64,000 bases of DNA from Himantopus leucocephalus (taxonomy: Eukaryota; Chordata; Aves; Charadriiformes; Recurvirostridae), in NCBI GenBank assembly GCA_003993805.1, contig RSEF01000005.1:16920444-16984443 (forward strand), written 5' to 3'. The notes below the pieces were generated by a model. That model was not told the origin of the DNA. It was given only the letters and a program-made list of their open reading frames with translations, and made no database searches. Below are positions 1 through 11,383 of the stretch, piece by piece. The stretch's first letter is position 1, and each line of letters starts with the position of its first letter. The position numbers and the translations under genes are program-made.

Positions 1-910
1 CAATCTGAACTTCCCCTGACGTAGCTTCATACCATCTCCTCGTGTCCTGTCTCCCCTCTGCTGCTCCTCTTGAGGAAGTTGTAGACCATGACATGGTCAC
101 CCCTCAGCCTTCTCTTTTCTAAGCTGAACAAAACAAGTGACCTCAGCTGCTCCTCACAAGGCTTGTCCTTGAGACCTTTCAGCATCTTGGTCACCCTCCT
201 CTGGACACTCTAAAAGGACACATAAATGTCCTTATATTGAGGTGCCCCAAACTGCACAGAGTACTTGAGATGGGGCTGCACCAGTGCACTGTAGAGTGGG
301 CCGATTACCTCCCTCAAATAGCTAGCTATGCTGTGCTTGATGCACCCCAAGACACAGCTGGCCCTTCTGGCTGCCAGGGCACACTGCTGACTCATATTCA
401 ACTTGCCATCAACCCAGATCTCCAGATGTCTTTCCATGGGACTGTTCTCCAGTCTCTCGTCCCCCAGTTTGTGGGTATAACCAGGATTACCCCACCCCAG
501 GTGGAACTTGCTGTTGTTAAATTTCATACGGTTGGTGATTGCCCACCTCTCCGGTCTATCCAGATGTCTCTACCCTTGAAAGAGTCCATATCTCCTCCTA
601 ATTTAGTATAATCAGCAAACTTACTTAATGTACTTTTGACTCTGGCATCCAGATCATTCATAAAACATTAAAGAGCACTGGCCCTAAAATTGAGTCCTAG
701 GGAGCCCCACTGGTGACTGGCTGTCAGCCTGATGTAACCTCTTTTACTATAACTCACTGAACTTGACCTGTCAGACAATCGTTCACTCAATGTATTATGG
801 TCTTGTCTAGCTGTATGCTGGACATTTTATCCAGAAGGATACTCTTAGAGATAGTATCAAAAGCTTTACTAAAGTCCAAAAACCAACACCTACCGGTTAC
901 CAAATTTCTT
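1..910 (-). mobile_element. CR1 LINE fragment (reverse transcriptase to 3' side) in MUC2 intron 11
   Basis: Read on the minus strand, the segment carries CR1 reverse-transcriptase text: [14 protein letters not shown] near 865-820, FADYTKLGG near 600-620 (usual FADDTKLGG, so the second catalytic Asp is lost), then [20 protein letters not shown] and [20 protein letters not shown] near 260-410. It then reads into the CR1 region ending GAGGGTGACCAAGATGCTGA near 200-180. It is in the same orientation as MUC2, decayed by stops and substitutions, and its 3' end lies off the window. The upper boundary is approximate. Confidence 0.9.
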
Positions 911-3900
911 ATAACAAATCCATTATTATATGCTCTATTTATCTATTTACTCTACTTAGTAGATGGTCTATTTTATTGCCTAGAGCACTTAAATTTCTCT
1001 AAACTTCCAACTACATACTGTAATTGTTTTTGTGCAAGCATTCATGAACGTATCATCCTATGAATACTTGTTCTTTCAGATAAAGAATTATTTTATTGCA
1101 AGTAACTTGCCATCTGCAGATAGGCCAGCAATTAAGAAGCAACACATACTGTGTCAGTGTGCGGTCTGAACATATCTAAAAAGGAGTGATAAAGAGAAGT
1201 TATACATTCCTTTCAAGAGTTACTCCCAGAGTCACAACTGCTCTCTGATAGTGACCTTCTACCAGAAGTTAGGCTCCTAAATTAGGTGATCTGAGTCAGC
1301 CTCTGAAAGTATTTGTCTAAATCCACTGATTATACAAAAAAATGCTGATGTCTGAAGTATGCTGGGAAGATGAGAGGGTGCTACAGAGTACATCCTTCTT
1401 TCCTGCCCTGGTTGGCCAGATAATACAGCAGTTACCTTCTGCCAGGCTTTTTTCCCACAGGAAAAAAAAAGCATGGGGAAGAAGTGGGGTGGTGTATACA
1501 TGACTGAGCCTCACCATGACTAAGAGCCAGGACATGCCTACACCATGTAGCCAAACTTGGAAAGTGCTAAATACCCCTCTTTATAGGCAAGTTATCTGCT
1601 TTAAATTTATGCAATGACAATTCCTCTTTCCCAAGCTACATGCCAAAGTATATTCAAGATGTATGAAAAAAGTGAAGGGACATATTTTTTCAATCATCTG
1701 CTGTATACAGAGTCACTCTGCCCATGAAATTCTCAGTGATGACTATTAAATCACGTTAATCCTCAAGCTGTTCCAAAATCTGAACAAATGTCATTTGCCT
1801 CTCTTCCTCTTTTGCCTCTGAAAAAATACAACCCCACATGAGAAGTCAGGTGTGTGACACATGACACACAAGGCTATGGCCCTTACCTGACACATGAGGC
1901 ACGTTCACTGTCATCTCATTCAGTAACACGCTGCCATCTGATCTGAAAACCACCACCTGTATAATAGTAAATAGAATCAATGATGTTCCAGGTACTGAGG
2001 GGAAAAGGAACTAATAAGAAGAAGGTTTAAGAGGGGAGACATTTTGTACATTTAGACTGTGACTAGAACTTGAAATCTTTGACAGGAAAAACCTGTCTGA
2101 AAACTGAATATGGCAGCAGACGTGTAAGATACAAGTAAGATTTCATCTTGCTAATCAGTGTTTCACTTACACGTGCCTGCAGCAATTTATAGCAGTAATG
2201 AAATGCAAAACTTATTTATGTTGGGCACCTTGGCTTCAGCAAGTAAAAGAAAATATTGGCCCTTCAGGATTTATAGCAAGTTCCTATTCCCTATAAAAAC
2301 ACATGCCACAGCTTCAGTGTAATGGTTTAGGATGATTCTGGCATGGTAAGAAAGCAGTTTATAAAACTTCTTCATAAAATGCTAGACTGTACATACAGAA
2401 ACATAAAATGATGGGTTTATGATTTGTTTTGGTTTTGTTCTAGTTGTGCTGGCAAGGACATGGAAGACCAGAAACATGGGACGAAAATTATGTGTATACA
2501 TGTATGTAAAATTATGTATAAATATAGTCAAGATATTCCCGTAACCAAACAGAACACTAAAGTGAATGAAAATATAAAAATTTAAGAAGGTTGGATTGTA
2601 TCAACTTTCCAAGATGGGATCTCTTCTGAAAAAGACTCAATTAGATCTATAAAATTGTATCTGAATAAAATGCTGTGAGGGGAGGAAGAATGGTACCCTT
2701 ACTTCCAGTCATCCTGGAATACAATGAGAATAATTATATAGCATAGAGCAGAGAAGGGAAGAGGGGAAAATATCAGCTTATTTAAATCTCATCTTTTGTT
2801 CAGTTTAGGTCTATTTTGAGTCCTCGAGGCAGAAGCCTGAGTTGTTTTGCAGCCTGTCTGGGCCTGCCTCATCTGTCCAGAAGAGCAACTCCAGAAGAAT
2901 TAGTTATTGCTCCACAATAAGGGAAATATGTTAATTTTCAACATATCTAGCAGAGCCCACAGAATACTTACATTTTTTTTGTGATCTGCTAACAGCACAA
3001 CAGTCTTCAAACAGGTCTGCCTGTCTGTGGAGCCACAGGGAGCCAACTCTGCCAGGAGAGCGTGACTGTCATTTGCAGTACCCTACAATAACAGTAAAAT
3101 AAATGTCCATTAGTCCAATCAAAAATCTCACAAGATGATTTTCAAAACAAAGTCTAAAGTCATCGGTTACAATAACAGTTAGTATAGAACTTAGCTATTA
3201 AGACCACTAGTTCAGCACTGGCTCTGGAAGCTGAATTGTCTTTCAGACAAATTCAGTGGTATGGTTTCTAGTTCAGCAAGATCTTTGTCATTCTCTAGAA
3301 GAACAGACACGGGATTTTTTAGGGACAGATGAATGAAATAGCTGCCTAGCTCCTTCCCCTAGCTGACTTTGACACTCGGACACAGAAACAGCGATTACAG
3401 ATCTGAGAGCTTCTAATCCTGTGAAGTGCCAAGTTTTGCAGTATACCTATCCCTGCAGCCAGAGTGATCCTTTGATTTCTTATACATTAAGGACTCCACT
3501 GGATAATGACAGCATACATACTACCTGACTAAGTTAACCACCTGTGGCAGTAAGAGCCTAAGACCCCCCTAGAACTATTGCAGCCCACCCTGAATTTTCC
3601 AGTACAGCTTTTTAGCGTTTCTGCTTCCCTCATCCCATGAAATGGAAAAAACCAACAATTAACAGCTGTTACATATCAGCACACAGACACTTGTATTTAG
3701 TCTACAAGAGAAAAGCCTTACAGTAAGCAGTACCTTGGCCAACACATAGTAACAGTCTCCATGGAAGGTGTATTTCTTCCTATCAAAGGTGGTAATATGG
3801 GAACCTCCTTCCACTGAACATGTGCCTGGACAGGGTAAATCTTTGCATGTCCATCTGCCTGAATCACAGGTGCTATAAACAGACAAATAATAAAAAAATG

Positions 3901-6900
3901 CTTGCAGGTATTACAGGAGCTGAGAGCACTGAAAGTATCTGTATATCCAGCAAATAGCAAGACACCCTCAGGTGTTTTGAAACTGTATCTTTGACCATTT
4001 CCTTAAGATTTTCTCTCTGCCATGTGCCATAGATGCAACAAAACTTTTCAGAAAATTGGTTGTATCGACATGCAAAATAAATGTTAAATTCAGAATGTTT
4101 TCAGGAAGTCTCCTATGACTAAGTGGAAAACTGAAAAACCAGACCCATTTACAATCATTCAAAAAAAGATGTATAAACAACCATGATCCTTACCATTCTT
4201 CACATTCATTGGTAATGCTTTCTCCAGGTGAATACCCCTTTCCACGGAGTTTGCAGTGGCACTGGCTAGCAGGTATGCAGCCTTTTCCAGTAATATCATC
4301 GTACACAGTTCCTGTAAAGCACAACAGTAAACTGTTCCAGCTCTTTCTGACATAAGCAATTTCCACAGTGGAGAAACTCTCTGAGGAGGCATGTTCTCAA
4401 CTTGACACAGAAAGCAGAGGCTGAGATTATCAAAACTGTGAAAACTACTGTTTCTACTTCTTGTAATATAAGACAAATGGAAAACACTTTTATCCAGCTT
4501 TGAAAATCTAAATCTATCTATTTATATAACTACACACATAAAAAGCTTAATATAAGAATGTAAGAACAATCTCAGCATTTTATACGTTTAGATTTTCAGT
4601 CCTTCTGGAACACTCTGTAGACCATTGTAATCTTTTTTCATAAGGTTGACAGTAAGTCTGAGAATTTCACTCACTGTCCCCCATTATCACTCTCTAGGCA
4701 AATGATATCCCTTGTCTCAGACTTATTCAACCTAAAAAGCATGATTTTCTATATATTAGCAGAAGTTCACTTGTTGAGAAGTAAAAAGTAGCTTTATTAC
4801 CTGTCATTGTGCTAATACGATTTAACTATAAAATCATTGATTAATTAATCAGTCATGACCTCCTTTTTAAAAACCTTACGATTATGTTCCCCTAGAGGGG
4901 AAATAATGAGTAGCAGTACTAATTTTTAAGATATAATTGAACTACATTTAATATTTTATCTATGACCTCCTTTGTCAGAACTCTTGGTTTTGTTCCATAT
5001 ACAGTAGCTAGAATAACACTTGCCTTCGGGGCAGAAACAACCATCCATGTAGTGTTCCTCACACAAGTTGCTGATATCCATGTGTGAGCAAGTATCCATG
5101 CAAGGTGAGCTGCTTTCTCTATAGATCATGGTATCTGGACAGGTCTTGGCTGAAAGAATGAGAAAGGCACGACCAATTATTTGAGTGTGAAGTCCATCAT
5201 TCCTCAGAAACCACAGATCATAACCCCTGCTCCCCAGTCAGTGGTGTCCTGAGCCAGACTCCATCCGGCAAAGCATTTTTGTCTGTTTCTGAACTGCTTT
5301 CCCTGCTTTTTATATTTTCTTCTTTTGGTCTTGAATACATCAAATTATACTAGTCATCTGCAGCATCAGACCTCACAGTTTTTTAATGGGAACAGAATTT
5401 CTACTTGCTGAAAAAGATTTCTTAATAACAAGGGTAATAGAAGAAAACAAGAAGAACATAGTATGTAGTTTATTGCACTACTGGTATGACATTTATAATG
5501 TATGCCTATAGTTTTGTAAAGAAGGAATAAATTTAAATGTTTCACAGTGCTACGTCCATGAAATATTTGTTTCCTTGCAAAATTTATATAGCTGCTTACG
5601 GCAAAAAGACTGTGTTCTCCATTCACTCGGCCGACCACCTGCATGTGAACACTGGCGAGAATACTCAGAGATGGTGCTGCAGAGGCAGAAGGAGTCCTCT
5701 TTTCCATTACATGCACACTTGTCCTGCATGCAGGCTTGGATGTACATTTCCAGATTAAGACGTAACTGACAATCAGCAAATGCAGACGAAGTCAGCAACT
5801 TCTCACACTCATCACGCTAAGGAGGAAGAGTAATAATATTTAAGAGATTTGTAAGCACCTGAGCTTCTAGACATTTCCTGTCTTGTAAAAACTGTTGTCT
5901 TCCGAACAGCAACCATTTGCCCTGTAAGGAACAAAGTCTTCCCAACTCCTCACACATTAACTCCCTGTAGCACAAGGATGTCTCCATGTGCCCACGCACT
6001 AGGAATACTCACATGCCCATTACAGCTTGGAATAGCCTGAGTTTCATCAGGATCTTCACAGTTGGCATTGGGTTTGCTGATCTTCTGTAAATTCCCATAC
6101 GTAATTGAATTGTAGCTTGCAACTATGAGAAAAAAATACAAAGAGGACTTGCTAAGGTCCAAAAATTGACAATAAGGAGTATCTGATTTCTGGGACTCTA
6201 CTGATCAAAGAAAACAGTTACTATGGTATCAAATATACCTGTCAGACACAGGTCTCTGGTTTGAATGATGTCTATTACATCTAAGTGTTCTTAAAAATTT
6301 AAAGTGGTAACAAGAAAAGGAGGCCAGTAGAGAAAAGGACAAGATGATTCATCTGGAATAAAATAAATTTAGACCAGGAGTGCAGCACTGGAACATAATG
6401 TTTATTCTGGGGCAACCACAGAAATCTCTGAGGTGAAATTTGTTCTCCTTGATGCTCCTATGCACAATGCTTATCAGCTTATCTTCTGTGATAACTGTCG
6501 GTATGGTAGGATGACTCACCTCCATTGATAAACTCATTGTAGATTGGAACTCCATTGTAATCCCCACAGAGACCACATGTATGGTTATTAAATTTGCTGT
6601 CCAGCTCCACCTAGGTAATGGAAAGAAAAAGAAAACCCAGAAAATTATCTGGAGCATGAGGACACTCCAAAGCAAACATGTTTACTCGAAAAGGAAGTTG
6701 CTAAATGACAGAAGCGACGGTGAACACAAAACTCTTAGAGAAGTAGCTATTGCAAATGAATTTATAACATAGGTAATAAACACACAGATGCAAAAAGTAA
6801 CACAGAAAACAGAAAGAAGTGACTGAAGGTCCTATATTTCAATAATGGTAGTAACCAGCATGGTAGTAAAGATGAAAAGGAAAGCATTCTTAAGAAATCA

Positions 6901-9900
6901 CAGGATTTTTTTTTTCATCTTCTTTTTTTCCCTAGTGGGATAAAATTAAGAAAGTCGATGATGGCAGTCCTTTAAAAGACAAATGAAGGAAAATGCAGAT
7001 TGGATTGTGGGGGTGCTACAGCAGAAACATTAGCTATTTCTCAGAAAGCTCCTTTTCCCTTTCCTGAGACCAGTAAGGTCATCTGCATACCATACTGCTC
7101 CCTCTATCACATTGCAGAGAAAATAACTTCATATTTTTAAAATAAGGTACTATGAGTGTCAGTTGGATGAGTCAGCCTAACACTCTAGCTCTGTTGAGTT
7201 TGTGAGATTCTAATTCTGTTCAGTATACAGTAGTCTGTTAAACCCAGGAAATACCAATAAAAAAGACTCGGATCATACATACCATCAGTGCATCTTCCTG
7301 ATTCCATATCAGAATCAGACCTAATTTGGCATAAACCTTGGTGTAAATGTCATTGCTCTCAATGAGCACACCAGAGCTGTAGTAAGGTGTCTTCACACTA
7401 GGAAGAAAATCAGAGACTTTGCATTAGTACAGAAACATAAGGGGTGACATGAATGCCTGTAATAAGCCAAACACCCTAATGAATAGAGAAACTTGTGTCT
7501 CTCTACCTGATCCTAGCTGCACAGGATGCCTTGTTTTAATGAGGCACAAAATCCTCTCTCTCTGACACTTGGCGTGATAACTCATTGCCTTTAAAAGGCA
7601 AAGCCTTTCAAAAGAAAATATCAGATGTCTGAAAAATCTAAAGAACTAGAGTCTGTTCAAACAGAAGTAAACTGGTATCCAGTGATAATAACCAGTTCAT
7701 TTTCTACAGATTTGCCAATATAACTGTTACCTATCAGGATTCAGATGTGTCTTCGCACATCTCCTCTTAAGGAGTCTCTTGACTGGGAGAATATACTGTC
7801 ACTGGGATTTTTCCAGCTATTTACCTCAGGCATTTTCTACACAGCCAAATGACTTACACACCTAAATACTAGGCAGGAACTCAGAAGCCATTATTTCTAC
7901 TTTTGACTGCATTGTTCATTCTCTGGACAATGATGCTTTAAGAGATCATGTTTTTGGAGAGGCATTATTTAACATTGGGCAGCTTTTCACCTTTCAGCTA
8001 TCACAGCATGGAATACTTCTCTTTTTTGCTAATACCAGGGCACTTAATCAATTGGTGGATCAGGTAACAAAAGCCAAATTCTTACATTTTTCTACTTTAC
8101 AGTTTTCACTTCAGTAGTGTGAAATGCTATTTTACATGACAATGGATCGTATTCCATTTAAAGAGCAATATGGGAAATTAAGTTCTACAAAGAACTAAAT
8201 CCACCATGCAGCAAAAACCTGTTCTACAAGCCTTCTATTCAGAAGGGATCTATTGTTTTATGAAGAATAGCTAAGATAAAAACAGGCTTGGTTTAAGAAA
8301 AATAATTTTTAAAGGATTTCTAAACTTGTTTTTCATTGAGTTCTTTTTAAGACCTGAGTACACAATAAAGGGCTTTTTCAATTCGGGGTAAGAATGCATT
8401 TTTTATAACTTCATGTCATTTTGTTATGCATTCTAGTATGATCCTTGGAAAATGGAATGTTATTTTCTGTCTTTGAACAGATTTTCATTGCATTGGCTTC
8501 CAAACTTCACAGTAAAAGATGAGTTCTGGACAAAATCCAGTCCTTCAATGACAATAGAAAGGAATTTTTTAAACTTATGCTAAGACATACTAACAGCCAG
8601 TTTCTTCCACCTTTGGAACTATGTCTTAACTGATGAGGCGCTTCACTTGTTTCAGTGTTTATATATACAAACACTGAAAGGATAGGCTAATGAGAGGAAA
8701 GACTAGGCACTACTTGGCACCAGCTATGGTGTCAGACTAGTTCCTTGTGTGACCATGTTACAGGAGAAGAAAAATGCTGCAGCACACTGTGAAAAAGTAC
8801 ATATTGCCACATACAAATTAGTGTAAATTTTGACCTGCATTATATCTGTTACAATCCCTTGAGGAATGGCCATCAGACCTTAAAGAATTATTTATGAAGA
8901 TCAGAAAAAAGCACCTCTCTTCTGCCACAAAATAAGAAAAAAAGAAACCGGAGAAATGCATCTTCATTTTTGAGGATTTGCTAGACTATCTGCTAAGGTA
9001 AACTCAACGTGATGCCGTAAAACAAATGAAGCTATGTCATTTTATGCCAGTGAAAGATCTGGCTCATGAGCTGCATTGTTTCCTGCACAACCAGAAAAAG
9101 AATAATTCACTCAAATGTCTTCCTGACTTGCATTTAAATCATCACTTATGCCAGTGTAGAAATGATGATTAATACAAAGACCCTCCCCAAAGCAATTTTT
9201 ATGCTGGATTTCAAAGGCCTTTTTTTTTTTTGCTTGTGGAAATGCTTGTAGCAGTTACCTTAATGGTATACAGACCGCTGTGTAAAGAATCAATCCCGTT
9301 TTTATCTTCCCAAGACATTTGTCTGAAATACTATTATACTAAAGGAACTTACATCCGCCCATCCACCACAGCCAGTTTTGGTCTGAGGTACACCGTGGAG
9401 TCCTGGATTGTTATCAGAATATACTGGATCTCAGGGTGGTTATTGCTGTTCATTGCACGCTGAATGTGGACAGAGAACTCCTTGTAAGACTCTCGGCAGT
9501 CAGAAACAAAATTATACTCGCAAATGCCAGGGAATTGATAGATGTCTCCATCAAAAGTTTTGAAATGGTTGTTTCCCCAAGTGCTGCAGACATAGTGGCC
9601 ATGGTTTCTTGTCCTTCCTGATGAAAAAGAAATAGGAATGAGAAAAGTGAAATGAACAAGCTGGAGTATAGAAAAGGTAAGTGTTGCACCACACAGTAGA
9701 AACCACTTGCAATCATGTGCACAGTTATTCCACAGATCTCAAGCCTCATCAAGGATCTGTCTATTAAGCGGAAGAGATGTGAATCTCTAATGGAAAATAA
9801 GACATTAACAAATACTGTTGAGACCTGGGTATGTCTTATAATCCTTACTGAGGTGAAGGAACTTGTCAGCCTGAGGTGGGGAAACTTAACCCTCTGACCA

Positions 9901-11294
9901 CTAACAAGCTGGTGCATCAGTGCAATGGAGCTGCTTTGCCAAACATATGAATTTATTCTGAATCACAGTATTATTTTTAGCATTATTAAATATTTCTAAG
10001 AGTTATTTTCTTCCCTGATGTAACATGCACTAGAAAGTAAACAGTTAGAAAACCAAAAAAGTACCACTCCTACTCGAGAAGGCAAATAGGTTAAATATTA
10101 TGAGAGGACTTGTGCACAACACAAGTTTTTAAATAATTCCTTCTTTTCCTAACAGAAGTAGTGATTCCTATGACTACAGAATAGAAATTCTTCAGAAGAT
10201 AGGTCAGAAAATAACCATAGTAGGAGGAAAAAAAATTCCTTTTTTTTCAATAGCAAAAGATGAAGCTGACGATATTTGTTCCCTTCCCAGCCCTCTATAC
10301 CAACAAATAATACAAATTAAGACAGTATCTCATAAATCTCAAGATGCTGTAGGTTAGGGGTGAACATAGAAGCTGAGCATACTTGGGAAGCTTGCCAAGG
10401 TACAAAAAGCGCACATGCCACTTATCTTCACAAGATTTTCTTGCAGTGTTTCATTTGAGAAAGTGAAACCACCATGGAGACTTCTAAGTACTTTGATGGT
10501 ATCAATCATACCAGACCAAGCTTGTATGCTTCTCTGCCCAGAAGGAAGGCTGTAGAGATATTCTCCCAGAGCTCACAGCTGGGATATCAAATGCAAGATA
10601 ATGCTTTCCTCCCATTGCTGAATTCAAGACACAGGATACCAAGACCAATAACCCAACATCACCTCTTCCTCCAAAAATATTTTTCGGTACGAGAGCTCCA
10701 TTTCAAAACAAAGTTGATAACAAATAGAGTAAATTAGAGCTTTTACAGAAGGATTATTAATGTCCTGAATGACAAGATGAGCTTTGTCCAATGTTACTAC
10801 ATTAACTTTTGAAGAAAGTGTTCGTGTCATTCCAAAGCAATAGAAGGCACAATCATCCACTTTCCTCATTGCTGTAACAATGAACTTCCCAAACTCCTAT
10901 AGTTACTTTCTGCCAAGCAGTTGCCATACCTACGAAAGTCTCAACACATGGAAAGAAAAGTAACACTGAAAATATTTTCCAAGCACATCAAACTAGAGAT
11001 TAATGCAGTAGATATAGGTACTAATTTGTCCAAAGAGAGCAGTATCTACCTATGTTGGCTGAGCCATGTAGCCTCAGTATTTGAAAGGTTAAGAAATTTA
11101 AGGCACCTTAAAACTCCAGTGCGCTATTTAAATGCACTGCCTCCTTCTATCTCTGCAGTGGTATTTTCATTCTCTCCCCCTTTTAGAGGAGGCAATCTTC
11201 TATCATTTCATTTCTAGAGCTTACCTTTTCTTATTTCATTTGCATAGGAAAGAGCCAGCCAGAGCACAAAAAGGCTGGCAACTCTTAGCCCCAT
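1..11294 (-). CDS. MUC2: Mucin-2, 5' part of gene (11 coding exons, N-terminal 477 residues)
   Basis: Secreted gel-forming mucin of intestinal goblet cells; its N-terminal D assemblies drive disulfide-linked multimer packing in the secretory pathway. I joined exons 11225-11294, 9353-9617, 7283-7397, 6520-6610, 6013-6122, 5600-5816, 5024-5149, 4194-4311, 3734-3872, 2972-3082 and 1887-1956, all on the minus strand. Phases agree at every junction and there is no internal stop. The product has a signal peptide (about 1-18), VWD1 (about 33-180), C8 (about 221-289), TIL (293-349), an E'-like linker (350-387) and the start of VWD2 (388 on). Exon sequence follows human MUC2 closely, for example [31 protein letters not shown] and [17 protein letters not shown]6 and MUC5 paralogues differ in these blocks. 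N159 and N421 are in N-glycosylation sequons. The gene continues past the left edge, so the PTS repeats and C-terminus are not seen. Confidence 0.95.
1887..1956 (-). CDS. MUC2: MUC2 exon 11: VWD2 continued
   Basis: 70 nt, residues 455-477 plus one base. Acceptor tatacag|GT, donor TCAG|gtaagg. It encodes [20 protein letters not shown] then HVS, aligned with human [20 protein letters not shown] then HVT. The next expected exon (SFSVFR-type sequence) is not found between 1 and 1886, so intron 11 runs off the left edge. Confidence 0.92.
2972..3082 (-). CDS. MUC2: MUC2 exon 10: VWD2
   Basis: 111 nt, exactly 37 codons in phase 0, residues 418-454. Acceptor attgtag|GG, donor AAAT|gtaagt. It encodes [20 protein letters not shown] and [15 protein letters not shown]421 is in an N-D-S sequon that human MUC2 shares. 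Eight A residues in a row (minus strand, 2980-2973) precede the donor, so single-base indel errors would be likely here; the frame is intact as given. Confidence 0.93.
3734..3872 (-). CDS. MUC2: MUC2 exon 9: E' end and start of VWD2
   Basis: 139 nt, residues 372-417. Acceptor tttatag|CA, donor CAAG|gtactg. It encodes [18 protein letters not shown], then [19 protein letters not shown] and YYVLAK. The match to human is nearly residue for residue, but the FDG motif reads FDR: R402, codon AGG at 3781-3779. The donor is the weakest GT donor of the set (gtactg). Confidence 0.94.
4194..4311 (-). CDS. MUC2: MUC2 exon 8: end of TIL and E'-like segment
   Basis: 118 nt, residues 333-370 plus two bases. 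Acceptor ctttacag|GA, donor AATG|gtaagg. The reading [20 protein letters not shown] matches the TIL ending of human MUC2, followed by [13 protein letters not shown], the start of the VWC-like E' linker. The intron between exons 7 and 8 is the GC-AG intron (4312-5023). Confidence 0.94.
5024..5149 (-). CDS. MUC2: MUC2 exon 7: TIL domain, first part
   Basis: 126 nt, residues 291-331 plus one base. The acceptor is ctttcag|CC. The donor is GC rather than GT: CCGAAG|gcaagt, a close match to the known GC-donor consensus AG|GCAAGT. Using the nearest GT (4 nt downstream) would break the frame. It encodes [16 protein letters not shown] and [14 protein letters not shown]322 and M324 align with human His324 and Met326. 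Confidence 0.93.
5600..5816 (-). CDS. MUC2: MUC2 exon 6: C8 domain of D1
   Basis: 217 nt, residues 218-289 plus one base. Acceptor tccttag|CG, donor TGCC|gtaagc. It begins [16 protein letters not shown] and includes [20 protein letters not shown]. Its cysteine spacing is that of a C8 module. H275 (QCSHAGG) aligns with human His277, a reported Cu(II) ligand. Confidence 0.95.
6013..6122 (-). CDS. MUC2: MUC2 exon 5: VWD1-C8 linker
   Basis: 110 nt, residues 182-217. Acceptor tctcatag|TT, donor GCAT|gtgagt. It encodes [19 protein letters not shown], aligned with human FGNMQKINQPDVVCEDPEE, and ends in phase 0 just before the C8 module. The intron before it is 397 bp and the one after it 196 bp, the shortest in the visible gene. 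Confidence 0.93.
6520..6610 (-). CDS. MUC2: MUC2 exon 4: VWD1 CGLCG block
   Basis: 91 nt, residues 151-180 plus one base. The acceptor is ttacctag|GT and the donor GGAG|gtgagt. It encodes the CGLCG motif (162-166) followed by DYNG, the calcium-loop region of VWD domains, with an N-glycosylation sequon at N159 (N-H-T). The CGLCG vicinal cysteines are characteristic of D assemblies in gel-forming mucins and von Willebrand factor. Confidence 0.95.
7283..7397 (-). CDS. MUC2: MUC2 exon 3: VWD1, central part
   Basis: 115 nt, residues 113-150, acceptor ttcctag|TG, donor GATG|gtatgt. The text [14 protein letters not shown] followed by IWNQEDALM aligns with human STPHYSPGLLIEKS and MWNREDALM. The human first Met of that stretch is Ile142 here (codon ATA at 7309-7307); the second Met is kept as M150. 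Intron 2 (7398-9352) is 1955 bp and carries one short perfect hairpin (8650-8679). Confidence 0.94.
8650..8679. repeat. Perfect 11-bp inverted repeat with 8-nt loop (MUC2 intron 2)
   Basis: TTTCAGTGTTT at 8650-8660 is followed after ATATATAC by its exact reverse complement AAACACTGAAA at 8669-8679. Pairing does not extend outward, so it is too short for a microRNA precursor. Function unknown. Confidence 0.7.
9353..9617 (-). CDS. MUC2: MUC2 exon 2: first half of VWD1
   Basis: 265 nt encoding residues 25-111. The acceptor is tttcatcag|GA and the donor GGAT|gtaagt. It holds the VWD1 opening with C34, the FDG motif (residues 45-47) and C56, then [14 protein letters not shown]31 in NHGHY aligns with human His34, a reported Cu(II) ligand. 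The preceding intron 1 (9618-11224) contains no recognised repeat beyond short A/T tracts. Confidence 0.95.
11225..11294 (-). CDS. MUC2: MUC2 exon 1: start codon and signal peptide
   Basis: The ATG at 11294-11292 sits in a perfect Kozak context (GCCACCATGG). The exon encodes 23 codons plus one base, beginning [18 protein letters not shown], which is a basic residue, a hydrophobic core and a likely cleavage after S-Y-A. The donor is AAAAG|gtaagc. The split glycine codon (G|GA) gives ...G-RTRNHGH, the same boundary as the human exon 1/2 junction (TEG|RTR). This start is preferred because it follows a TATA box by 52 bp and no other ATG gives a signal peptide in phase. Confidence 0.95.
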
Positions 11295-11311
11295 GGTGGC
11301 TAAGGTGGGTG

Positions 11312-11350
11312 AACTGGGAACTCCACTGAAAACTTTTCTTTATATAATAT
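11312..11350 (-). promoter_or_regulatory. MUC2: MUC2 core promoter with TATA box
   Basis: On the minus strand TATATAAA occupies 11346-11339. A start about 30 nt downstream would fall near 11315, leaving a 5' UTR of only about 20 nt before the ATG at 11294. The transcription start is inferred, not seen. Mammalian MUC2 also has a TATA-type promoter. Confidence 0.75.
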
Positions 11351-11383
11351 CTACTGATGCAATTGATTCTACCACAAGGGAGG

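Noticed and set aside
9450..9917. 155-codon minus-strand open frame over MUC2 exon 2
   Set aside because: It is a shifted frame reading through exon 2 and its acceptor. The true frame ([15 protein letters not shown]) matches MUC2 and joins neighbouring exons in phase.
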